From assembly GCF_900111315.1 (NCBI RefSeq), contig NZ_FOGU01000001.1, forward strand, positions 310,001 through 374,000: a stretch of 64,000 nt of DNA, given 5' to 3'. This stretch comes from Tranquillimonas rosea (GTDB lineage Bacteria > Pseudomonadota > Alphaproteobacteria > Rhodobacterales > Rhodobacteraceae). A model generated the notes under the pieces. It did not search any database and was not told the DNA's origin. It saw only the letters and a program-made list of their open reading frames with translations. The position numbers and the translations under genes were made by a program. The stretch's first letter is position 1, and every line of letters starts with the position of its first letter. Positions 27,616 to 36,527 of this stretch are shown here, one piece after another.

Positions 27616-27648
27616 CGAAAAACGGCGGAGCCTTTCGGCCCCGCCGTT
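27616..27648 (-). terminator. Intrinsic terminator of acpP
   Basis: Read on the minus strand, AACGGCGG pairs with CCGCCGTT around an inner GGCC-GAAA-GGC hairpin, followed by a run of T residues at 27620-27616. It lies 43 bp after the acpP stop and upstream of fabF, so fabF may depend on read-through or its own promoter. Confidence 0.8.
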
Positions 27649-27690
27649 CGCAATTCGATCTGCTGTCCGCCGGGCGGACCGGCAAACGAC

Positions 27691-27927
27691 TTATTGCGCG
27701 TCCTTGATGAACTTGACCGCGTCACCGAAAGTCTGGATCGTCTCCGCGGCGTCGTCCGGGATCTCGATGCCGAACTCTTCCTCGAACGCCATGACCAGCT
27801 CGACCGTATCGAGGCTGTCGGCGCCGAGATCGTCGATGAACGACGCGTTCTCGGTCACTTTTTCCTCTTCGACGCCCAGATGCTCGACCACGATCTTGCG
27901 GACGCGCGTCTCGATATCATCAGCCAT
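27691..27927 (-). CDS. acpP: Acyl carrier protein
   Basis: 78-residue acidic ACP with the phosphopantetheine attachment motif GADSLD (Ser38). It carries growing acyl chains for FabD, FabG and FabF, all encoded nearby. The in-frame open frame extends further upstream, but the ATG at 27927 gives the standard protein and is preceded by GAAGGAAA. A 272-bp region separates it from fabG; a promoter is expected there because ACP is made in large excess. Confidence 0.98.
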   Translation of the reverse strand: MADDIETRVRKIVVEHLGVEEEKVTENASFIDDLGADSLDTVELVMAFEEEFGIEIPDDAAETIQTFGDAVKFIKDAQ

Positions 27928-28199
27928 TTGCCGTTTCCTTCTCGGTTCCTTGGGGACTGTCCCGTTTTGTCGTCTCAGGCCCCTTGGGCCGGTTCCTGCC
28001 ATGCCACCCGCGGCACTGATACGGAGGGCCGTAGGAAACACCCTCCGTGCTGAATGGTGCGCCGCCTATAGCATATCGCCCGGACAAGGCAAACGCTTTC
28101 AAACATGGCGCTGCGCGGTTCACGGACCCCGCCGCATCGCAGCATCAGCCACCTGATTCTTCTGCCAAAAATCGCGGCGCTATGTTGTCTCTCGGCGGC

Positions 28200-28937
28200 T
28201 CAGAGCATCGCCATACCACCATTGACGTGCAGCGTACTGCCGGTGACGTAGCCCGCCTCGGGGCTGGCGAGATACAGCACCGCCGCCGCGATCTCTTCCG
28301 GCGCGCCCATGCGGCCCATCGGGACACTGCCGAGGATCGAGTCGCGCTGCTCTTCGTCAAGGGCACCGGTCATCGCCGTCTCGATGAAACCGGGCGCTAT
28401 GCAGTTCACCGTGATCCCGCGCGTCGCCACCTCGTAGGCCAGCGATTTCGACATGCCCACGAGACCCGCCTTGGCGGCGGCGTAGTTCACCTGCCCCGCG
28501 TTGCCGGTGGCGCCGACGATCGAACTGATGTTGATGATGCGTCCCCAGCGGGCCTTCATCATGCCGCGCATGGCGGCCTTGGACAGCCGCATCACCGAGG
28601 ACAGGTTGACGTCCATCACCTCGGACCATTGCGCGTCGGTCATCCGCATCAGCAGCGCGTCGCGCGTGATCCCGGCGTTGTTGACGAGGATATCGACCGC
28701 GCCCGCGGCCTCGGCCGCGCGGCCCGGCAGCTTGGCCACGGCCTCGGCATCGCTGAGATCGCAGGTGACCACATGGGCGCGCTCACCCAGTTTCGCCGCC
28801 AACTCGTTCAGCGGCCCCTCGCGCGTGCCGGACAGCACTACGGTCGCCCCCGCGCCGTGCAGCGCTTCGGCGATCGCGCCGCCCAGGCCGCCGGACGCGC
28901 CGGTGACAAGGGCGCTCTTTCCCGTCAGATCGAACAT
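28200..28937 (-). CDS. fabG: 3-oxoacyl-ACP reductase
   Basis: 245-residue short-chain dehydrogenase. The NADPH-binding motif TGASGGLG is at residues 12-19, NNAG at 86-89, and the catalytic Ser139, Tyr152 and Lys156 (YAAAK) are present. FabG reduces 3-oxoacyl-ACP to 3-hydroxyacyl-ACP in each elongation round. The location between fabD (26 bp upstream) and acpP makes the assignment to FabG rather than another SDR secure. The start is ATG 28937, directly after the fabD stop. Confidence 0.97.
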   Translation of the reverse strand: MFDLTGKSALVTGASGGLGGAIAEALHGAGATVVLSGTREGPLNELAAKLGERAHVVTCDLSDAEAVAKLPGRAAEAAGAVDILVNNAGITRDALLMRMTDAQWSEVMDVNLSSVMRLSKAAMRGMMKARWGRIINISSIVGATGNAGQVNYAAAKAGLVGMSKSLAYEVATRGITVNCIAPGFIETAMTGALDEEQRDSILGSVPMGRMGAPEEIAAAVLYLASPEAGYVTGSTLHVNGGMAML

Positions 28938-28963
28938 TTCTCTCGCTCCTCCTGTGCCGGCGC

Positions 28964-29899
28964 TCAGCCCGTGCCCATCGCCGCCGCGACCTCGGCCGGG
29001 GTGCCGACGGTCTGCGTCGTCGCGGCCCGGTCGATGCGCCGGATCATGCCAGACAGCGCCTTGCCGGCGCCGATTTCCCAATACGTGTCCACGCCTTCCG
29101 CCGCCATGAACGAGACGCTCTCGCGCCAGCGGACGGCGCCGGTCACCTGCTCGACCAGCCGGGTGCGCACCTCTTCGGCCTCGAGCACCGGACCGGCCGT
29201 CACGTTCGCCACGAGCGGCATCGCGGGATCGGCGATCTCGACCTCGGCCAGCGCCTCGTGCATCGCCCGCGCGGCGGGCTGCATCAGGGCGCAATGGAAC
29301 GGGGCGGAGACGGGCAGCAGGACCGCGCGCTTGGCGCCCCGCTCCTTGGCAAGCTCGACCGCCCGCTCGACGGCGGCCTTGTGACCCGAGACGACCACCT
29401 GCGCGGGATCGTTGTCGTTGGCCGCCTGGCAGACCTCTTCGCCCGCCGCTTCCTCGGCCACGGCCCGCGCGGTGTCGAAATCGAGCCCCAGGAGCGCGGC
29501 CATCGCGCCCTCGCCCACGGGCACGGCCTGCTGCATCGCCCGGCCCCGCAGCCGGAGGAGCCGCGCCGCATCGGCAACGCTCAGCGATCCGGCGGCCGCC
29601 AGCGCGGAATACTCGCCAAGGGAGTGACCGGCCACGAAGGCCGCGCCGTCCGCGGCCAGCCCCTCGGACCTGAGCGCGGCGAGCGCCGCCATCGACGTCG
29701 CCATCAGCGCCGGCTGCGCGTTCTCGGTCAGGGTCAGCGTCTCGGACGGCCCCTCCCAGATCAGCGCCGACAGTTTCTCTCCGAGCGCCTCGTCGACCTC
29801 TTCGAAGACGGCGCGTGCGTCCCGGTACGTCTCGGCAAGGTCGCGGCCCATCCCGACGGCCTGCGCGCCCTGCCCCGGAAACACCCATGCTCGGCTCAT
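28964..29899 (-). CDS. fabD: Malonyl-CoA:ACP transacylase
   Basis: 311-residue FabD. It loads malonyl groups onto ACP. The GHSLGE motif at 91-96 holds the nucleophile Ser93, and the N-terminal VFPGQGAQ and the later APFHCALM segment with the catalytic His are characteristic. The long open frame extends well upstream, but MSRAWVFPGQ at 29899 is the family start. It is first in the fabD-fabG-acpP-fabF-mltG run and divergent from the cytochrome b561 gene. Confidence 0.97.
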   Translation of the reverse strand: MSRAWVFPGQGAQAVGMGRDLAETYRDARAVFEEVDEALGEKLSALIWEGPSETLTLTENAQPALMATSMAALAALRSEGLAADGAAFVAGHSLGEYSALAAAGSLSVADAARLLRLRGRAMQQAVPVGEGAMAALLGLDFDTARAVAEEAAGEEVCQAANDNDPAQVVVSGHKAAVERAVELAKERGAKRAVLLPVSAPFHCALMQPAARAMHEALAEVEIADPAMPLVANVTAGPVLEAEEVRTRLVEQVTGAVRWRESVSFMAAEGVDTYWEIGAGKALSGMIRRIDRAATTQTVGTPAEVAAAMGTG

Positions 29900-30064
29900 C
29901 TTCGTCCCCCTCTCTGGTGCGTTGCCGCAGGGCCTTAGCCCACGGCGCGGCGCGAGGCAACGTCCGCGTCCTGGCGCACATCCGGCGTGCATCGATTGGC
30001 GATTGCCGGGCGCCCCCGCACAGGTATCGTCCGCTCGACCGCAACCCGACGCATCGGAAACCGC

Positions 30065-31273
30065 ATGTCGCTGACGAATACTGCCACGCGCTACGGCGCG
30101 GTGACAAAGACGTTCCACTGGCTGACCGCCCTGCTGATCCTCACGGCGATCCCGCTGGGCTGGTATGCGAACCGCCTGCCGCTGGAACCGGGCGAGACGC
30201 TGGCGCTGAAGGCGCAGCTGTTCTCGGTCCACAAGACGATCGGCGTGGCGGCCTTTGCCGTGGCGCTGCTGCGCATCCTGTGGGCGCTGACGCAGCCGCG
30301 CCCCGCACCGATGCACCCAACGCGCCGGGCCGAGACCTGGCTGGCGCAAAGCGTGCACTGGGCGCTCTATGCCGCCCTTGTGGTGGTGCCGCTGTCGGGC
30401 TGGGTGCATCACGCGGCCACCGAGGGATTTGCGCCGATCCTCTGGCCGCTGGGCCAGACGTTGCCTCTGGTGCCCAAGACCGCCGCGGTCGCCGTGACCG
30501 CCGCCAGCATTCACTGGGTGTTTACCAAGGTGCTGATCGCCGCGCTGGTCCTGCACATCGCGGGGGCCGTGAAACATGCGGTCGCCGACCGCGACGCGAC
30601 ACTCGCCCGCATGCTGCCCGGTCGCACCGACGCCGCCGGGCACGGCCCTTCACCGGGCCATGCGCCTGCGGCGCTGGCGGCAACGCTCGTCTACGTGGCG
30701 GGCATCGGCACGGCGCTGGCGCTGGCGGAGGCCGAGGGTGACCGCGTCGCGTCCGTGGAGCCGCTCGCGGAGGCAGCGGGCAGTTGGCAGGTGCAGGAGG
30801 GCACGCTGGGCATCACCGTCCGGCAGTTCGGCGAAGACGTCGAGGGCCGCTTCGCGGAGTGGCAGGCCGACATCGAGTTCTCGGAAGAGCCAGTGGAGGG
30901 ACGCCACGGCGAGGTCGAGGTGACGATCTCGGTCCCCTCCCTGACCCTGGGCTCGGTCACCGAGCAGGCTATGGGACCGAAATACTTCGCGGCGGAAGAG
31001 CATCCGCGGGCCGTCTTTTCCGCCGATATCGTGCCGGCCGAGCCGGGTTATGTGGCCGAGGGCACCGTCACGCTGAAGGGCGAGACAGCGCCGGTGTCGC
31101 TACCCTTCACGATGGAGATCGACGGCGACACCGCCCGGATGCAGGGCGGCACGACGCTGGACCGGCGGAGCTATGACATCGGCAGCGGCGAGACGAACGC
31201 GGACAACCTGGGCTTCGGTGTCGAGGTGTCGGTCGACCTGACGGCGACGCGGCGCGGGGACCGGGACGGGTAG
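30065..31273 (+). CDS. Cytochrome b561 / YceI fusion protein
   Basis: 402-residue two-part protein. Residues 1-180 are a four-helix cytochrome b561 with the expected heme-ligand histidines (in FHWLTA, VHKTIG, VHWALY and LHIAGAVKH). A fifth hydrophobic stretch near 205-225 is followed by a YceI-like lipocalin domain (about 230-398) placed in the periplasm. YceI domains bind isoprenoid or ubiquinone-like lipids, so the fusion may pass electrons between a bound quinone and the b hemes. A separate YceI gene converges with it. ATG 30065 is chosen because the membrane domain begins there. Confidence 0.88.
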   Translation: MSLTNTATRYGAVTKTFHWLTALLILTAIPLGWYANRLPLEPGETLALKAQLFSVHKTIGVAAFAVALLRILWALTQPRPAPMHPTRRAETWLAQSVHWALYAALVVVPLSGWVHHAATEGFAPILWPLGQTLPLVPKTAAVAVTAASIHWVFTKVLIAALVLHIAGAVKHAVADRDATLARMLPGRTDAAGHGPSPGHAPAALAATLVYVAGIGTALALAEAEGDRVASVEPLAEAAGSWQVQEGTLGITVRQFGEDVEGRFAEWQADIEFSEEPVEGRHGEVEVTISVPSLTLGSVTEQAMGPKYFAAEEHPRAVFSADIVPAEPGYVAEGTVTLKGETAPVSLPFTMEIDGDTARMQGGTTLDRRSYDIGSGETNADNLGFGVEVSVDLTATRRGDRDG

Positions 31274-31292
31274 CGCGGGCGTCAGGCGTGGA

Positions 31293-31369
31293 GGAAGGGG
31301 GCTGTCCGCCCCCTTCTTGCGCTGACGCGCAATTCATCCCCCGAGGATATTTTCGGGGCAGAAGAAGGG
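31293..31369 (+). repeat. Intergenic repeat, copy 2
   Basis: A hairpin (AAGGGGGC with GCCCCCTT) and a second short hairpin (GCGC-TGAC-GCGC) precede CCCCCGAGGATATTTTCGGG and GCAGAAGAAG. Same layout as copy 1 and also between convergent genes. Confidence 0.7.
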
Positions 31370-31379
31370 TTTCGACGTG

Positions 31380-31413
31380 AAAAAGGGGCCGCCTCGAAGA
31401 AGACGCCCCCTTT
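31380..31413 (-). terminator. Probable terminator of the yceI gene
   Basis: On the minus strand AAAGGGG pairs with CCCCTTT in a longer stem with one mismatch, and a TTTTT run follows. It lies 17 bp after the stop codon of the periplasmic YceI gene. Confidence 0.6.
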
Positions 31414-31430
31414 GGTGTCGGACGGTTGCC

Positions 31431-32024
31431 TCAGGAATCTTGGCCGTCGGCCTGCATCGCCTCGATCGAGATGCGTACCTCGACCTCGTCGCTGACATAG
31501 GGCGCGAACATGCCAACGTTGTAGTCCGATCGCAGCAGCGTGGTGGTGGCGTCGAAGCCGGCCCAGGGTTCGCCCTCCATCGGGTGCTCCGAGACTTGGT
31601 TCAGCGTGGCGTCGAGCACGACCTCCTTGGTGACGCCGTTGAGCGTCAGGTCACCGGTGATCTCGGCCGTGTCCTCGCCCGTCTGCGCGATCGACGTGGA
31701 GGCGAAGGTGACCATCTCGTCGGACTCGTCGCCCGCGCCGAAGAAATCGTCGGACATGAAGTGCTCGAACCGGGCTTCCCAGCCGGTCAGCATCGAGCGG
31801 ACCGGAAACGAGACCTCGACCGAGGAATTTTCGGGGTTTTCCTGGTCGAACATGATGTCGCCCTCGAACCCGGAGAACATGCCCGTGCCGGTCGAGTAGC
31901 CGAGGTGGTTGTATGTGAACACGATCTGGCTATGGCTGGGATCGAGTTCCCAGGCGACTGGCTCGGCCCAGGCGGCGCCGGTGACGGTGGCGGACAGGAG
32001 CGCGGCGGTGAGAATGGTCTTCAT
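31431..32024 (-). CDS. YceI family periplasmic lipid-binding protein
   Basis: 197-residue protein with a Sec signal peptide (cleavage after AAWA near residue 20) followed by a complete YceI domain starting WELDPSHSQIVF. YceI proteins form an extended lipocalin barrel that binds polyisoprenoids such as ubiquinone-8. The start at 32024 puts the signal peptide first; an in-frame ATG at 32096 is unlikely. It lies opposite the b561-YceI fusion, so this locus carries two YceI domains, one soluble and one membrane-tethered. Confidence 0.92.
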   Translation of the reverse strand: MKTILTAALLSATVTGAAWAEPVAWELDPSHSQIVFTYNHLGYSTGTGMFSGFEGDIMFDQENPENSSVEVSFPVRSMLTGWEARFEHFMSDDFFGAGDESDEMVTFASTSIAQTGEDTAEITGDLTLNGVTKEVVLDATLNQVSEHPMEGEPWAGFDATTTLLRSDYNVGMFAPYVSDEVEVRISIEAMQADGQDS

Positions 32025-32128
32025 CGGTAAACCTCCGTTGGGATGATGTCGGGGGCATATCGGGCGCCGGAGCGCCCCGGCAATCGCGGCAGCCAAACAG
32101 CTCCTGTGCGGGGCCGCGCAGCGCGCGG

Positions 32129-32704
32129 TCAGGCGACTTCGCGCGCCGGGGGCGCGACGAGATCACGCGGCTGTTCGGGGCGCAGGTCGCGGGACATGCG
32201 CCGGTGCAGCAGGGTCAGCCCCTCTTCGCAGGCGAAGGCAAGCTCCACCGGGCGGAGATCGTGGGCGAGGCGCGCGAAGAGCCGGGCCGGCGCATGCGGC
32301 CGCTTGACCCGCTGGAGATAGAGGCTCTCGATCCCGTCGAAGCCGATCCGGCGCAGCAGACGCGCCCGGCCGCCGGTTCCGCCACGCATCAGCCGCATCT
32401 CGCGCCGCGTGACGTCGAAATGGATCTCGGGGCCGCGACCCCGCGGCAGTATGGCGAGGAGCGGCATGGAGAGCGCCACGCAGAGGCCGGCCGACACCGC
32501 TGCCGAGACGAGCCCGGCGGAGAGGAGCAGGTTTACCACGGCGCCGGACAGGCCGACGATCAGGCCCACCGCCGCGACCTTTGCGCGCGAGCGCACCGGG
32601 CCGCACGGGCGCACGACATAGCCCCAGGGCATCTCGCGCACCGCAACCCGCGCGCGTCCCGCGCCGAAGATCTGCGTCTGCGCCCGTCCCGTCCGTCTGC
32701 CCAT
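32129..32704 (-). CDS. Membrane protein of unknown function
   Basis: 191-residue protein, very Arg-rich. Two hydrophobic helices (about 42-65 and 67-88) form a hairpin after a basic N-terminus; the rest is a basic cytoplasmic domain with a DVTRREMRLMR segment and a PARLFARLAHDLRP segment. No Pfam family recognised. It stands 105 bp upstream of yceI on the same strand; the next genes upstream run the opposite way. Confidence 0.6.
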   Translation of the reverse strand: MGRRTGRAQTQIFGAGRARVAVREMPWGYVVRPCGPVRSRAKVAAVGLIVGLSGAVVNLLLSAGLVSAAVSAGLCVALSMPLLAILPRGRGPEIHFDVTRREMRLMRGGTGGRARLLRRIGFDGIESLYLQRVKRPHAPARLFARLAHDLRPVELAFACEEGLTLLHRRMSRDLRPEQPRDLVAPPAREVA

Positions 32705-32913
32705 GCCCCGCGACTCCGCCAGCTCGCCGTTCGGATCCCGCTAGCGCCCCGCCGCGGCGAGATTGCGGCATGGTTGCATCAATTCGGCGACCGTGTATAA
32801 GCCCGTGGTCTTCCGCAGCTCACGAAACCGGCGCAGCCCCTCGTGGACGGGTCGCGGAAGGTCTTGCAAATTGCCCGTCCTTTGAAGCGCGCCCGATGAA
32901 AAATGGAGAGTAC

Positions 32914-33267
32914 ATGCCGCTTTACGAGCATGTCTTCATCTCTCGCCAGGACCTGTCGAACAGCCAGGCCGAGGGACTTGTGGAACACTTCAGCACGGTT
33001 CTGTCCGACAACGGCGGCAAGGTCGTCGATTCGGAGTACTGGGGCGTGAAGACCATGGCCTACAAGATCAACAAGAACCGCAAGGGGCACTACGCCTTCC
33101 TGCGCACCGACGCCCCGGCGCCGGCCGTGCACGAGATGGAGCGCCTGATGCGGCTGCATGACGACGTCATGCGGGTGATGACCATCCGCGTCGACGCGCA
33201 CGACGACGGCCCGTCGGTGCAGATGCAGAAGCGGGACGAGCGCGACGGCCGTCGCGAGCGCCGCTGA
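32914..33267 (+). CDS. rpsF: 30S ribosomal protein S6
   Basis: 117-residue bS6, starting MPLYEHVFISRQDLS. It binds the 16S rRNA central domain as a heterodimer with bS18, encoded next. The C-terminus is a charged Arg/Asp tail. The open frame extends upstream, but the start at 32914 matches the family and follows GGAGAG. First gene of rpsF-rpsR-rplI. Confidence 0.98.
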   Translation: MPLYEHVFISRQDLSNSQAEGLVEHFSTVLSDNGGKVVDSEYWGVKTMAYKINKNRKGHYAFLRTDAPAPAVHEMERLMRLHDDVMRVMTIRVDAHDDGPSVQMQKRDERDGRRERR

Positions 33268-33290
33268 TCTTGAAGGATAGGAGCTAGACC

Positions 33291-33518
33291 ATGGCAGCCA
33301 AACCGTTTTTCCGCCGCCGCAAGGTATGCCCGTTCTCCGGCGACAACGCGCCGAAGATCGACTACAAGGACACCAAACTGCTGCAGCGCTACATCTCCGA
33401 GCGGGGCAAGATCGTCCCCTCGCGGATCACCGCCGTCAGCTCGAAGAAGCAGCGTGAGCTGGCCCGCGCGATCAAGCGCGCCCGGTTCCTCGCCCTGCTT
33501 CCCTACGCCGTGAAGTAA
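33291..33518 (+). CDS. rpsR: 30S ribosomal protein S18
   Basis: 75-residue bS18 with the conserved [11 protein letters not shown] start and the [19 protein letters not shown] core; the CPF cysteine suggests the zinc-type form only partly. It partners bS6 on the 30S platform. The ribosome site TAGGAG lies 6-7 bp before the ATG. It sits between rpsF (23 bp) and rplI (13 bp). Confidence 0.98.
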   Translation: MAAKPFFRRRKVCPFSGDNAPKIDYKDTKLLQRYISERGKIVPSRITAVSSKKQRELARAIKRARFLALLPYAVK

Positions 33519-33531
33519 GGGAGACAGACCA

Positions 33532-34188
33532 ATGGCAATGAACGTCATCCTGCTCGAACGCGTGGCGAAGCTGGGCCAGATGGGCGACGTCGTGTCCGTC
33601 CGCGAAGGCTATGCGCGCAACTTCCTGCTGCCGCAGAAGAAGGCGCTGTGGGCGTCGGAAGCCAACGTGAAGGCTTTCGAGGACCAGAAGCAGCAACTGC
33701 AGGCCCGTAACGAGGAAACCAAGAAGGAGGCCGAGAAGACGGCCGCCGACCTCGACGGCAAGCAGTTCATCGTGATCCGGTCCGCCTCGGACGGCGGCTC
33801 GCTCTACGGCTCGGTCACCACGCGTGACATCGCCGAAAGCGCGAAGGAAGCCGGCTTCGACATCGACCGCAAGCAGGTGCGCCTGCACACCCCGATCAAG
33901 GATCTGGGCCTGCACAAGGCCGAGGTGCTGCTGCACCCCGAGGTCGAGATCGAGGTCGAGCTGAACGTCGCACGCTCGCCGGAAGAGGCCGAGCTGCAGG
34001 CGCAGGGCAAGTCGATCCAGCAGCTCGCCGCCGAGGAAGAAGCCGCGGCCGAGTTCGAGATCCAGGAACTCTTCGACGAGATCGGCGCGGCGCAGCTCGA
34101 CGAGCTGGAGACCGAAACCGAGCAGGCCACCGAAGAGCCCTCGGTCCAGGAAAAGGAAGAGCTGGACGAGAAGCTCGACCGCGAGTGA
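33532..34188 (+). CDS. rplI: 50S ribosomal protein L9 with long acidic C-terminal extension
   Basis: 218-residue bL9. The normal protein ends near residue 150: N-domain with [19 protein letters not shown], the long connecting helix and the C-domain. An additional 65-70 residues form a Glu-rich helical tail (from about 153). This extension occurs in related Rhodobacteraceae as far as I recall, and its role is unknown. The protein binds 23S rRNA domain V. It is last in the rpsF operon and is followed by a strong terminator. Confidence 0.97.
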   Translation: MAMNVILLERVAKLGQMGDVVSVREGYARNFLLPQKKALWASEANVKAFEDQKQQLQARNEETKKEAEKTAADLDGKQFIVIRSASDGGSLYGSVTTRDIAESAKEAGFDIDRKQVRLHTPIKDLGLHKAEVLLHPEVEIEVELNVARSPEEAELQAQGKSIQQLAAEEEAAAEFEIQELFDEIGAAQLDELETETEQATEEPSVQEKEELDEKLDRE

Positions 34189-34208
34189 TCCTGTCGCTCT
34201 GAAAAATG

Positions 34209-34240
34209 AATGGCCGCGCCCTGCCGGGCGCGGCCATTTT
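34209..34240 (+). terminator. Intrinsic terminator of the rpsF-rpsR-rplI operon
   Basis: A 12-bp perfect stem (ATGGCCGCGCCC and its complement) with a TGCC loop is followed by TTTTCG. A T-rich stretch on the other strand could also serve the convergent transporter gene. Confidence 0.88.
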
Positions 34241-34254
34241 CGTTTGCGACGGCT

Positions 34255-35793
34255 CTAGTTGAACTTCTTGATCTCACCCGACCGCAGGCGGGCGACGTAC
34301 TGGTCCAGCTCCTGCCGGACGATGGGCATCAGGAAGTAGAGCGCGATCACGTTGACAACAGCCATCGAGAACAGCATCGCATCGGAGAAGTCGATCACCG
34401 GCCCCAAGCTGGCCGCCGATCCGACGATGATGAACAGGCAGAAGATCGTCTTGAAGACGAGCTCCTTCGTCTTGCCTTCGCCGAACAGGTAGGTCCAGGC
34501 CTTTAGCCCGTAATAGGACCAGCTGAGCATCGTCGAGAAGGCGAACAGCACCACCGCGATCGCCAGCAGCACCGGGAACCACGGGAACACCTGCGCATAG
34601 GCCGCCGATGTAAGCTCGACCCCGGATACGTTGCCATCGGTGCGGATCTGCCCGGCCTCGGCGTTCCATATATAGAGGCCGGTTTCGGGATCCTGGTTCA
34701 GCACGCCGGTGATCACAATGACCAGCGCGGTCATGGTGCAGATCACCACTGTGTCGATGAACGGCTCGAGCAGGGCCACGTAGCCCTCGGTCACCGGTTC
34801 TTTCGTGCGGACCGCAGAGTGCGCGATCGCCGCCGAGCCGATACCCGCCTCGTTCGAGAACGCCGCCCGGCGGAAGCCCTGGATCAGCGCGCCAGTAAAG
34901 CCGCCGACCACGCCCAGGCCGGTGAACGCGCCCTGGAAGATCTGACCGAAGGCCCAGAGGATCTGGTCGGCGTTCAGGATCAGGATCAGCACCGACACGA
35001 TGACGTAGAAGATCGCCATGAACGGTACGACCTTTTCGGTCACGCGGGCGATCGACTTGAGACCGCCGGCGATGACCGCGAAGGTCACGATGGCGAGGAT
35101 CACCCCGGTGATCCAGCCGGGATATTCCCCCAGAACGCCCGACAGCTGCGCATGGGCCTGGTTGGCCTGGAACATGTTGCCGCCGCCGAGGGCGCCAAGG
35201 ATGGTGAAGATGCAGAACAGGATCGCCACAGCGGGGCCACCCTTGAGCCCCCGTTCACGAAACCCCTTGGTGATGTAGTACATCGGACCGCCCGAGACGG
35301 TGCCGTCCGCATATTCGTTGCGATACTTCACCCCCAGCGTGCACTCGGTGAACTTCGTCGCCATGCCGAACAGTCCGGCGATGATCATCCAGAAGGTCGC
35401 GCCGGGCCCGCCGATACTGACGGCCACCGCCACGCCGGCGATATTGCCGAGCCCGACCGTCCCCGACAGCGCCGTCGCGAGTGCCTGGAAATGGCTGACC
35501 TCACCGGCGTCGTTGGGATCGGAATAGTCTCCCTTCACCAGCTTGATGGAATGGGTGAACCCCTTCAGCTGGATGGCGCCGAAATACCAGGTGAAGATAA
35601 GCGCCGCGACCACCAGCCAGAGCGCGATCCACGAGAAGTTCGTGCCCGGCAGGTCCGCGAAGATCAGCGCGACGTACCAGCTTGTATACTGGTCGAAGAG
35701 CCCGTTGATCGTCTCGTCGATCCCCTGCGCCGCGGCCGGTCCGGCAAGGATCAGGCCCGCGGCGAGAGCGGTTGGCATCTTGAAGAACTGCAT
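34255..35793 (-). CDS. Alanine/glycine:cation symporter (AGCS family)
   Basis: 512-residue Na+-coupled amino acid symporter. It has the AGCS signature around GTVGLGNIAGVAVAVSIGGP (residues about 110-130), the motif GGPMYYI and ten to eleven predicted transmembrane helices. The first 22 residues look like a cleavable or uncleaved signal (ending in AAAQG), which is unusual for the family but known in some members. The transported amino acid, most likely alanine or glycine, is inferred from the family. It lies directly downstream of the UspA gene with a 12-bp gap. Confidence 0.93.
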   Translation of the reverse strand: MQFFKMPTALAAGLILAGPAAAQGIDETINGLFDQYTSWYVALIFADLPGTNFSWIALWLVVAALIFTWYFGAIQLKGFTHSIKLVKGDYSDPNDAGEVSHFQALATALSGTVGLGNIAGVAVAVSIGGPGATFWMIIAGLFGMATKFTECTLGVKYRNEYADGTVSGGPMYYITKGFRERGLKGGPAVAILFCIFTILGALGGGNMFQANQAHAQLSGVLGEYPGWITGVILAIVTFAVIAGGLKSIARVTEKVVPFMAIFYVIVSVLILILNADQILWAFGQIFQGAFTGLGVVGGFTGALIQGFRRAAFSNEAGIGSAAIAHSAVRTKEPVTEGYVALLEPFIDTVVICTMTALVIVITGVLNQDPETGLYIWNAEAGQIRTDGNVSGVELTSAAYAQVFPWFPVLLAIAVVLFAFSTMLSWSYYGLKAWTYLFGEGKTKELVFKTIFCLFIIVGSAASLGPVIDFSDAMLFSMAVVNVIALYFLMPIVRQELDQYVARLRSGEIKKFN

Positions 35794-35805
35794 GTGATAC
35801 GCCTT

Positions 35806-36243
35806 TCAGGGCACGATGACGGTCGGGACGCTGGCGATCTGCGCCAGCCCCAGGGGAACGGAGCCGAAGATGCGGGCGCCGATGGAATCGGACCCCGATC
35901 TGCCGACGAAGATCATCGAGGCGCCGCAGCTTTTCGCGGCCTTGGCGACAAGGGGCACGACGGACCCGTAGGACAGGTCGCCGGTCGCGGTCACGCCGGC
36001 GGTCCTCGCCTTTTCGATCGCCGGGTCGATGATATGTGCCTGCGCCCGGCGCACCTCGTCGTTTCGCCGGGCGTGACGTTCTTCCAGTTCTTCGGGGGTC
36101 AGGAACTGGTAGGGCGACCATTCGAGGACATGCACCAGCCTCAGCTCGGCGCCCTCCTTCTTCGCCCGCGCGATAGCGTAATCCAGCACGTTCGACCCAC
36201 CCCCGCCGCCTTCGTAGGCGACGACGAATACTTCGTTGCTCAT
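35806..36243 (-). CDS. Universal stress protein (UspA family)
   Basis: 145-residue single-domain Usp. The ATP-binding motif G-2X-G-9X-G-(S/T) appears as GRSGSDSIGARIFGSVP (about residues 112-128), so it belongs to the ATP-binding subgroup. Usp proteins form dimers and modulate transporters or stress survival. Its position just before the AGCS symporter gene suggests it regulates or is coexpressed with that transporter; this is inference. Confidence 0.93.
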   Translation of the reverse strand: MSNEVFVVAYEGGGGGSNVLDYAIARAKKEGAELRLVHVLEWSPYQFLTPEELEERHARRNDEVRRAQAHIIDPAIEKARTAGVTATGDLSYGSVVPLVAKAAKSCGASMIFVGRSGSDSIGARIFGSVPLGLAQIASVPTVIVP

Positions 36244-36304
36244 ACCTTCAGGGCCCTCTTCCTTGTGTGTCCGGACGAGGCCGCGCGCGCGGCGTTGCCG
36301 CAGT

Positions 36305-36316
36305 CCTTACGTAAGG
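36305..36316. promoter_or_regulatory. 12-bp palindrome between divergent usp and PQQ dehydrogenase genes
   Basis: CCTTACGTAAGG is a perfect palindrome 62 bp before the UspA gene start and about 210 bp before the sugar dehydrogenase start. It could be an operator; no specific regulator can be named. Confidence 0.35.
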
Positions 36317-36527
36317 TCAGCGAGAATCCGTCATAAAACCATAAAAATCGAACATGACGGCGGATTTGGCGGGCATGCGACGCGATTTCGGGCCCCTTGC
36401 CCGCGGAAGCGCCGGCCGGGATCCCGACAGGGGACGCGACAGTTTACCGCGCGGCGGCGCGCGTTCGGATGCGAACCGGGCGCCCGCGCGCCGCGTTCCC
36501 CGATCGTACCCTAGAGGAGAGACCGAC

